From assembly GCA_050013795.1 (NCBI GenBank), contig JBEKEO010000061.1, positions 1 through 14,682 on the forward strand: 14,682 bases of DNA, given 5' to 3'. Within the stretch, counting starts at the first letter, position 1. Each line of letters opens with the position of its first letter. The notes beneath the pieces are model-generated. The model did no database searches and was not told the DNA's origin. It was given only the letters and a program-made list of their open reading frames with translations. The DNA is from CAWHOW01 sp050013795. Lineage in GTDB: Bacteria > Bacteroidota > Bacteroidia > Bacteroidales > CG2-30-32-10. Both the position numbers and the translations under genes were made by a program. Below, piece by piece: positions 1 to 4,819 of this stretch.

Positions 1-72
1 TTGAGAAAACATAGATGTGGCGGTAAATACACCTAAAACAATTATTGTTATTCTTGAAACCGGATGATGCAA
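1..72 (-). CDS. Truncated secreted protein, signal-peptide end only
   Basis: Only the first 24 codons lie in the window, and the frame is open to base 1. From a TTG start at 72..70 the translation is a short basic/polar head (HHPVSR), a hydrophobic stretch (ITIIVLGVFTATSMF) and then SQ, the usual look of a Bacteroidota signal peptide and cleavage site. The start is placed at TTG because an in-frame TGA sits two codons upstream (78..76) and no ATG precedes the hydrophobic core. A purine-rich AGGAG lies about 8 bases before the TTG, a good ribosome-binding site for this genome. The mature protein is outside the window, so its function cannot be stated. It could be a chance open frame, but the signal-peptide pattern together with a ribosome-binding site makes a real gene more likely. 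Confidence 0.5.
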   Translation of the reverse strand, partial: MHHPVSRITIIVLGVFTATSMFSQ

Positions 73-202
73 TAATCAATCTCCTGATAATTATTAAATA
101 TAAAAAAGGAAAATTATAAATTTAAATGCAGGATAATGCATATAAATATTATACTATGCGAAAATAATAAAATAAATTTATGCATTGATTTTAAATAAAA
201 AA

Positions 203-227
203 CAAAAAAGACAGCTTGCGCTGTCTT
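203..227 (-). terminator. Rho-independent terminator of the TonB-like gene
   Basis: A perfect 8-bp stem (AAGACAGC at 208-215 pairing with GCTGTCTT at 220-227) closes a 4-base loop. Read on the minus strand the loop is GCAA, a stable GNRA tetraloop, and the stem is followed by a T-rich run (complement of the A run at 204-209). It lies 27 bases beyond the stop codon of the TonB-like gene and separates it from the truncated secreted-protein gene. Confidence 0.8.
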
Positions 228-254
228 CAACTATGTATTTATGGAAGGGATAAT

Positions 255-1031
255 TTAATTCAGTTTCCGGTAAATATAGGTGATGGTTCCCTGCTGTTCA
301 ACTGCGGCATCTGGTTTAGCATTGAATTTGGATTTAAGCGCAGCTTTTTCTGCCTGCTTCTGCATAGCCTGATCTGATATGGTGGTTCCTATGGCGCCTG
401 CAAAGGCTTTGGTAACTGTTCCATTCTGGTCGACGGTGATGGTTACCACAATTTTTCCCTGCTCATCCGATTCGTAATCGGGTTTCACCAGCATATTTAT
501 TTTTCTTCCTGTAATATCGCATGAATATCCCGGTCCTTTTATTCCCGCATCTTTCCCTCCATCAGGATCATTACCCTTTCCGCCTTTACCTTTATAATTA
601 GTTGAATTTACATCACCATTTTCATTTCCCTGGTTTCCCTGTTTGCCAAAGATTCCCTGGCTATTACTGCTTTTCGACTTATGATATGTTTTGCTGTTAT
701 CCACCACGGGGGTGCTGATATTGATAAGATTGTTATTATTACTGCTGATATTGCTTGCTTCACCCAAATTATGTGTAAGGAAATTATCATTCTTCGATGC
801 TGAAACTTCCTGCAGATCCAAAGGAATAAGCTGGTATGATTTATTATTTCCGAACCCTTGTGCTGAATTGCCAAAATTAACTTCAAGTCCCGAGCCGCCG
901 CCAAGCTCAGGGTAGGGCGGGAGAGGTGTGCGAAGAATGTAGAACAATAAGAATAGTACCAGCAGCGCATGACAGCTTATGGTTAAGCCCAGCGCAAGTC
1001 TCCTGTCCGATACAACTGCCTGTTCTGTCAT
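255..1031 (-). CDS. TonB-family energy-transducer-like protein
   Basis: 258 residues. A short cytoplasmic head is followed by one membrane segment (about residues 12-33), then a long low-complexity periplasmic linker (about 60-168) and a compact C-terminal domain (about 175-258). The C-terminal domain has the TonB pattern: the strand GKIVVTITVDQNGTV, a helix rich in Gln/Lys/Ala (AMQKQAEKAALKSKF), and a final strand ending in TITYIYRKLN. TonB proteins carry proton-motive energy from an inner-membrane ExbB/ExbD complex to outer-membrane receptors. The linker here is rich in Asn, Ser, Gly and Lys rather than the Pro-rich spacer of classical TonB. The motif GLEVNFGNSAQGFG just after the membrane segment is of a type seen in Bacteroidota TonB-like proteins (recalled, not searched). 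No exbB or exbD gene is in the window. No clear Shine-Dalgarno precedes the ATG. The family call is fairly safe; the receptor partner is unknown. Confidence 0.8.
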   Translation of the reverse strand: MTEQAVVSDRRLALGLTISCHALLVLFLLFYILRTPLPPYPELGGGSGLEVNFGNSAQGFGNNKSYQLIPLDLQEVSASKNDNFLTHNLGEASNISSNNNNLINISTPVVDNSKTYHKSKSSNSQGIFGKQGNQGNENGDVNSTNYKGKGGKGNDPDGGKDAGIKGPGYSCDITGRKINMLVKPDYESDEQGKIVVTITVDQNGTVTKAFAGAIGTTISDQAMQKQAEKAALKSKFNAKPDAAVEQQGTITYIYRKLN

Positions 1032-1258
1032 AGATGCGAATTAATTCTTAGTGTGTATTTTTTAATGATTACTTCTATTTGGGGATTTTTTACGGCAATA
1101 CATAAGAAATGTTACATTCTTTACAACAAAACAAAAGAAATGTTAAAATTTACTCTCTGGCTCTGTTATTCAATAAAGTCATTTCTTGCGAAAACATAGA
1201 ACCAGCGTATTGTTTATTGTAATAATTAGGAATATATAAAAAATATTTGTTAAAAAGC

Positions 1259-1289
1259 TTGACATTTGATAAATAATGTTGTAATTTAG
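1259..1289 (+). promoter_or_regulatory. Candidate Bacteroidota-type promoter
   Basis: A TTGAC at 1259-1263 lies 18 bases before TAATTTAG (1282-1289), one mismatch from the Bacteroidota -7 box TAnnTTTG. The ten bases AAAAAGCTTG at 1252-1261 also occur at the -33 region of the HU promoter (4324-4333), at nearly the same distance from its -7 box (30 versus 29 bases). Transcription would run towards the orphan gene at 1714. The link to that gene is inferred only. Confidence 0.4.
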
Positions 1290-1517
1290 CATCAGCGTAT
1301 ATTTAAAAAAATAGTATTAACTAAATTCACTGTATGTAAAAATCTTTACTTCTTTTTAGCACAAAGTTTAAAATATTGAATTGTTTATAACTGCTAATAC
1401 AGAAGTAAGATGATTATTTTTATAAAACATACAATACAACAAGCAAAGAGCAAACTCCACCTAAGTTGTAATAACGCATTTAAACAATTCAGGCATTTAT
1501 TATATGCCCGTATTTGT

Positions 1518-1571
1518 ACCCTAACCCCGTCCCTTCCCCTACAAGTAGGGGAAGGGAGAGAGGGATGGGGT
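1518..1571. repeat. REP-like GC-rich palindrome
   Basis: Near-perfect inverted repeat in AT-rich DNA. The inner arms CCCTTCCCCTAC (1531-1542) and GTAGGGGAAGGG (1545-1556) are exact reverse complements. The outer arms ACCCCGTCCC (1524-1533) and GGGATGGGGT (1562-1571) match except for one G-T pair, with AGAGA as an asymmetric insert. The form (CCCTAACCCC... at one end, ...GGGGT at the other) resembles dispersed REP/MITE-like palindromes found in many bacterial genomes. Only one copy is in this window, so dispersal cannot be shown here. Confidence 0.65.
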
Positions 1572-1640
1572 AAAAAACACGACTATCTCATACTTCCAAA
1601 CAATATTTCTATTCAAATAATTTCACTGACCAAAGACCTT

Positions 1641-1680
1641 CCGGGTTGGTACCTGGCGAATGCGATGACAGGTCGCCCGG
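1641..1680. repeat. Second inverted repeat in the leader of the orphan gene
   Basis: CCGGG (1641-1645) pairs with CCCGG (1676-1680), and inside it ACCTG (1651-1655) pairs with CAGGT (1669-1673). The unequal internal loops are TTGGT and CG, and the terminal loop is 13 bases. The element is GC-rich and ends 33 bases before the start of the 268-residue gene. It may be a regulatory leader hairpin or the edge of a mobile or repeated module; the sequence does not decide between these. Confidence 0.35.
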
Positions 1681-1713
1681 ATGTATTTACTATAAAACTA
1701 AAAACAAATTTTT

Positions 1714-2520
1714 ATGAAAAAAATCACTAAAAAACAATGGAAAATCATTGCCATGGTGATGGCGATGAGCAGGAACATTCCGGTGATCGAACTGGCGCTG
1801 GAAATATCCAAGATGACACCACTGCAGCTTGCCAGTGCAGGCAACATAGTAAAAACAGCAGGCGATCCGCTGGCAGGCTCGCCTCCCGTAACCGATGCTG
1901 TGACCCACGCACAGGCGGGAACATTGGAAACAACCTATAACGGCACCCAGACCAAGCCGCCTACCACTACCTCGGCGCAGGTAAAGGTTGCCTTTAAAAC
2001 GCTGGCAACTACCTATAAAAAGGTAGCCGCTTATGTGCTGGGCGTGGCCAACGATGCCGCCATTACAGCCGGCGACGTTAATGCCGGCATAGAAGTGGCA
2101 ACACGCTGCGGCTTCAGGGTAAAAAAGGCAAAAGCTCCGTTTAACCGCCATTTTAAAGCAACGCCGGGCATAGGTTGCTGCGATATTACTACAAAAGCTG
2201 TGGCGAAAAGGGCTGTTTATGTGCGCCAATATGGTCCAACTACTGCCAAAGGAGTTCCGCCCTCTATTTTAGAGGAATTACTTATCAGTACCGAAGCCGA
2301 TATTCACATAAGTAATTTAAAAAGTGCAGGCATTTATGCTTTCCGCGAAGCTTATGTTTTACCGCTTAAGCGCCCTAAAAAAACATCTTCAACAACGGTA
2401 ACCATTGCTACGGCAAAAACTACTACGCCTACGGTTGCCACCACTTCGAAAAAGGTAACCTTTAACGATGGCGCCGAACATTATACTTTTGGCGACTGGA
2501 TTTATGTGGTTATTTTGTAA
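1714..2520 (+). CDS. Orphan hypothetical protein, GC-rich, flanked by repeats
   Basis: 268 residues; I do not recognise the family. The N-terminus is basic (MKKITKKQWK) and has no typical signal peptide. Residues about 26-130 are Ala/Thr-rich and look helical (LALEISKMTPLQLASAG; VKVAFKTLATTYKKVAAYV; NDAAITAGDVNAGIEVA). RCGFRVKKAKAP (131-142) leads into a part with short strands (about 145-220, including TEADIHISNLKSAGIYAFREAYVLP). A Thr/Ser/Lys linker follows (about 222-247), and the end is hydrophobic (GDWIYVVIL). A helical half followed by a fibronectin-III-like half is a layout I recall from small Bacteroidota hypotheticals, but this is a loose resemblance. The coding DNA is clearly richer in G+C than the surrounding genes. 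It starts at an ATG after an A/T-rich run, without a strong Shine-Dalgarno. Palindromes lie upstream, and the 21-base array begins 15 bases after the stop. The consistent reading frame and lack of internal repeats favour a real gene. Confidence 0.6.
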   Translation: MKKITKKQWKIIAMVMAMSRNIPVIELALEISKMTPLQLASAGNIVKTAGDPLAGSPPVTDAVTHAQAGTLETTYNGTQTKPPTTTSAQVKVAFKTLATTYKKVAAYVLGVANDAAITAGDVNAGIEVATRCGFRVKKAKAPFNRHFKATPGIGCCDITTKAVAKRAVYVRQYGPTTAKGVPPSILEELLISTEADIHISNLKSAGIYAFREAYVLPLKRPKKTSSTTVTIATAKTTTPTVATTSKKVTFNDGAEHYTFGDWIYVVIL

Positions 2521-2526
2521 TTAAAG

Positions 2527-2570
2527 GTCTTTTCGGACGCAATAAAGGGTATTATTGCGTCCGAAAAGAC
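2527..2570. other. Strong hairpin just after the orphan gene
   Basis: A perfect 19-bp stem: GTCTTTTCGGACGCAATAA (2527-2545) pairs with the exact reverse complement at 2552-2570, with a 6-base loop AGGGTA (2546-2551). It begins 6 bases after the stop codon, so it may end or stabilise the transcript, although no T-run follows on the plus strand. It also forms the first hairpin of the tandem array, and the only one with a perfect long stem. Confidence 0.65.
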
Positions 2571-2871
2571 TATTTAAGACGCAACAATTAGCTTTTAAGA
2601 CGCAATGCAGCCTGTTTCAGGCGCAACATTAGGGTTTATTGCGTCTATAAAGACTATTAAAGACGCAGCAACAGGCTATTAAGACGCTATGCAGCCTATT
2701 TAAGACGCAACAACAGGGTTTATTGCGTCCATAAAGACTATTTAAGACGCAGCAACAGGCTTTTAAGACGCTATGCAGACTATTTAAGACGCAGCAATAG
2801 GGTTTGTTGCGTCTATAAAGAGTGTAATGAGGCAATATCAGGGAATTATTGCCGCTTATCTGCATAAGTGA
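2536..2871. repeat. Higher-order tandem array: 16 x 21 bases in four 84-base units
   Basis: Cutting the sequence every 21 bases from 2536 puts GACGC, or a variant or its reverse complement GCGTC, at the start of nearly every monomer: 2536, 2557, 2578, 2599, 2620, and so on to 2809. The monomers fall into four types that recur in fixed order every 84 bases. A is GACGCAACAACAGGGTTTAT-like, B is GCGTCTATAAAGACTATT-like, C is GACGCAGCAACAGGCTTT-like and D is GACGCTATGCAGCCTATT-like. Units start at 2536, 2620, 2704 and 2788. Units 2 and 3 are nearly identical, unit 1 is more diverged, and unit 4 decays after its B monomer, though its spacing still fits. The start of A (GACGCAA) pairs with the start of B (TTGCGTC), so each unit can form a hairpin around an AGGGT-type loop. 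No spacers of differing sequence are present, so it is not CRISPR. Confidence 0.9.
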
Positions 2872-2914
2872 ATAAAAAACAAGCCTTTCGTTATGCCGGA
2901 AACAATATATTTTG

Positions 2915-2922
2915 TAATTTTG
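2915..2922 (+). promoter_or_regulatory. -7 box of the propeller-protein gene
   Basis: TAATTTTG matches the Bacteroidota -7 consensus TAnnTTTG exactly and lies 69 bases before the ATG at 2992. No good -33 TTTG is present at the right distance (TTATG at 2891-2895 is the nearest), so the call rests on one box. It is the only exact match seen in the interval after the tandem array. Confidence 0.4.
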
Positions 2923-2991
2923 AAAGGAATATGTTTGAAAAGCTACGGCAAATTATCCGATTGTTGATATAAATAAAAGCAAGAAGGATTT

Positions 2992-4167
2992 ATGAAAAAA
3001 CTTTTACTCATAATTGCATTCATTTGTATGACAAGCTTTGCAAATGCACAATGGCAAATAACAGGACTTGATAGTAATCATGTTATGTGCTTAGCAATAA
3101 ATGGAAATAATATTTTTGCAGGGACTTATGAAGACGGTATGTATTTATCTACTAATAACGGAAGCAGTTGGTCTGCTATAAACAATGGCTTGACAGATTC
3201 TGTTATATTGTCATTAGTCATAAAGGGAGACAGCATATTTGCAGGGACTGGTGGTGGTGTTTTTTTGTCAACAAATACTGGAGGCAATTGGACTAAAATG
3301 AATAATGGCTTAACTGATACTATCATTGACGCATTAGCCATAAAAGGAGACAGCATTTTTGCAGGAACATATAGTGAAGGAGTTTTTATGTCTTCAAACG
3401 GTGGAGCTCACTGGAATGCAGCAAATACTGGTTTGCCAGATAGTTCACATATAACTTCATTATTTGTAAGTGATAGCAGTATTTTTGCAGGAACACAGAA
3501 AGGCATTTATATAACTACAAATAATGGAACTAATTGGGATTCTTCAAATACAGGCATCCCAACAAATGGGTTTGCCATTTCATTTGCAAAAAACGGAAAT
3601 GATATTTTTGCGGGCATTCCGAATCGTGGCATATATTTATCTTCAAATGCTGGAAGCAGTTGGACTGCAGTGAATACTGGCATTTATTATTTGGATTTGG
3701 GTATCTATACATTAATCACAAAAGGAGATACTATATTTACTGGAACTAATGATAATGGAAGTGGAGTGTATTTCTCATCAAACAATGGAAATAATTGGCA
3801 AGCGGAAGGATATGGGTTTTCAGTATGGTTAAATATTTATTCATTAATTATAAAAGGAAATTACCTATTTGCAGGAACTGAAGGTGGAATATGGATATTG
3901 CCATTATCCGAAGTTGGAATTAAAGAATTAAATAACAATGAAAGCAATATAGAAGTTTATCCAAACCCTGCAATAGATAATATAACTATTGAATCTCCAC
4001 AAAAATCAACTATAGAAATTCTAAACATACAAGGACAGACAATCCTGCAACAAACATTATCGCAAGGCAAAACAATCATTGATATAAGCACACTTGCAAA
4101 AGGAGTTTATATTTTGCGCCTGCTAAGTAATGATAAGACAGAGGTTACAAGGATTATTAAGGAATGA
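2992..4167 (+). CDS. Secreted seven-bladed propeller protein with T9SS tail
   Basis: 391 residues. The signal peptide is MKKLLLIIAFICMTSFANA, with cleavage before Gln20. Residues 41-307 hold seven IFAGT-type motifs (IFAGT, IFAGI, IFTGT, LFAGT) spaced 40-44 residues apart, each complete one followed by a GxxxSxNxGxxW pattern as in BNR/sialidase-like repeats. The stretch before the first motif (residues 21-40) resembles the end of a repeat, while the seventh stops after its first strands. This fits a seven-bladed propeller closed by its two ends. Residues 319-391 are a T9SS sorting domain (VYPNPAIDNITIE ... GVYILRLLSNDKTEVTRIIKE), so the protein should be exported and then secreted or anchored at the cell surface by the Por/T9SS machinery. 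No catalytic motif is visible, so the ligand is unknown. It is followed by another gene in the same direction, but that gene has its own promoter. Confidence 0.85.
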   Translation: MKKLLLIIAFICMTSFANAQWQITGLDSNHVMCLAINGNNIFAGTYEDGMYLSTNNGSSWSAINNGLTDSVILSLVIKGDSIFAGTGGGVFLSTNTGGNWTKMNNGLTDTIIDALAIKGDSIFAGTYSEGVFMSSNGGAHWNAANTGLPDSSHITSLFVSDSSIFAGTQKGIYITTNNGTNWDSSNTGIPTNGFAISFAKNGNDIFAGIPNRGIYLSSNAGSSWTAVNTGIYYLDLGIYTLITKGDTIFTGTNDNGSGVYFSSNNGNNWQAEGYGFSVWLNIYSLIIKGNYLFAGTEGGIWILPLSEVGIKELNNNESNIEVYPNPAIDNITIESPQKSTIEILNIQGQTILQQTLSQGKTIIDISTLAKGVYILRLLSNDKTEVTRIIKE

Positions 4168-4330
4168 TATTAAAGCTCTGTTTCGCGCACGCCTGCCGTC
4201 AGTCTGAGGAGTCCCGCTTTCCTTCATATTTAACGCCTCTTTTCAGGGGAACAATCAGCATTAACATATCCTTTTTATGCATTATCATTGACTTTAATTT
4301 ATTAAAAAAATAAAAAATCTTTCAAAAAGC

Positions 4331-4360
4331 TTGCAGATATTGAATTTATATGTATCTTTG
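4331..4360 (+). promoter_or_regulatory. Promoter of the HU gene
   Basis: TTG at 4331-4333 and TATCTTTG at 4353-4360 are separated by 19 bases, a close match to the Bacteroidota sigma-factor promoter (-33 TTG, -7 TAnnTTTG). The likely start of transcription is near 4367, giving a leader of about 35 bases. This is the clearest promoter in the window. Confidence 0.75.
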
Positions 4361-4402
4361 CGCTTAATTAACCAATATGTTTAATTTAAAAAACTTAAAA
4401 CA

Positions 4403-4675
4403 ATGAACAAATCACAATTAGTTGATGCAATTGCTAAAGAAGCAAAATTAACTAAAGTAGCCGCTGAAAAGGCTTTAGATGCAACAGTTAACAGCATTAG
4501 CAAATCATTAAAAAAAGGCGAAGGCGTTATCCTCGTTGGTTTCGGTTCCTTCTCAATAGCTAAGAGAGCTGCAAGAACCGGACGCAATCCTCAGACAGGA
4601 AAGCCAATTAAAATTGCTGCTAAGAAAGTTGCTAAATTCAAAGCTGGAGCTGCTTTAGCAAAATCTGTTAAGTAA
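4403..4675 (+). CDS. HU-family DNA-binding protein
   Basis: 90 residues, the standard HU length. The N-terminal helices (MNKSQLVDAIAKEAKLTKVAAEKALDA...) form the dimer core. GFGSFSIAKRAARTGRNPQTG (about 46-66) is the family signature leading into the DNA-binding arm, with the intercalating proline in RNPQTG (Pro63). The C-terminus is rich in Ala and Lys, as usual. HU dimers bend and compact DNA in the nucleoid and act in replication, repair and transcription. The gene is a single-gene unit with its own strong promoter and terminator, as expected for an abundant protein. Alpha and beta subunits cannot be told apart in this phylum. Confidence 0.97.
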   Translation: MNKSQLVDAIAKEAKLTKVAAEKALDATVNSISKSLKKGEGVILVGFGSFSIAKRAARTGRNPQTGKPIKIAAKKVAKFKAGAALAKSVK

Positions 4676-4697
4676 GACTCATATTGCTTAAAATAAA

Positions 4698-4731
4698 AGA
4701 AGACCATCCATTAGGGTGGTCTTCTTTTTTT
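4698..4731 (+). terminator. Rho-independent terminator after HU
   Basis: AGAAGACCATCC (4698-4709) pairs with GGGTGGTCTTCT (4714-4725), a 12-bp stem with one G-T pair and the loop ATTA, followed by a run of seven T (4725-4731). An A-rich stretch precedes the stem (4691-4698), so it may also stop minus-strand transcripts from the glycosyltransferase gene, whose stop codon is about 90 bases away. Confidence 0.9.
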
Positions 4732-4819
4732 GGGTAATGACATCACAGATGTTTTCGTATTTTTGATATCTCATCCTATCCCTTGTGGATTGGATGGTTT
4801 GAACTTCCTCTTTCAAGGT

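Larger units (their letters stand above)
1032..1713. other. Long intergenic region with promoter and palindromes
   Basis: About 680 bases with no convincing gene. The first part (to about 1500) is very AT-rich and holds one plus-strand promoter candidate (1259-1289). The second part (about 1518-1680) is GC-rich and holds two inverted-repeat elements, listed separately. If the promoter is used, the gene at 1714 would have an untranslated leader of roughly 400 bases. A 106-codon frame at 1410-1730 crosses the palindrome and has no protein-like features; it is not called. Confidence 0.6.

Noticed and set aside
608..970. 120-codon minus-strand frame inside the TonB-like gene
   Set aside because: It is an alternative frame of the same strand; the TonB frame has the membrane segment and C-terminal domain.
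1410..1730. 106-codon plus-strand frame before the orphan gene
   Set aside because: It runs through the REP-like palindrome, overlaps the start of the next gene and has no protein-like pattern.
1690..2229. 179-codon minus-strand frame, Cys/His-rich
   Set aside because: It is antisense to the orphan gene; its odd composition follows from the Ala/Thr-rich coding strand, and it has no start context.
2629..2865. 78-codon Cys-rich frame on the minus strand
   Set aside because: It lies wholly within the tandem array and is open because the period is a multiple of three; no ribosome site or recognisable domain.
2536..2871. CRISPR array
   Set aside because: Repeats are contiguous with no unique spacers of constant length, and no cas genes are present.
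4168..4330. GC-rich patch after the propeller gene (about 4185-4225) as a terminator or repeat remnant
   Set aside because: No stem of useful length with a T-run was found and no second copy is in the window.
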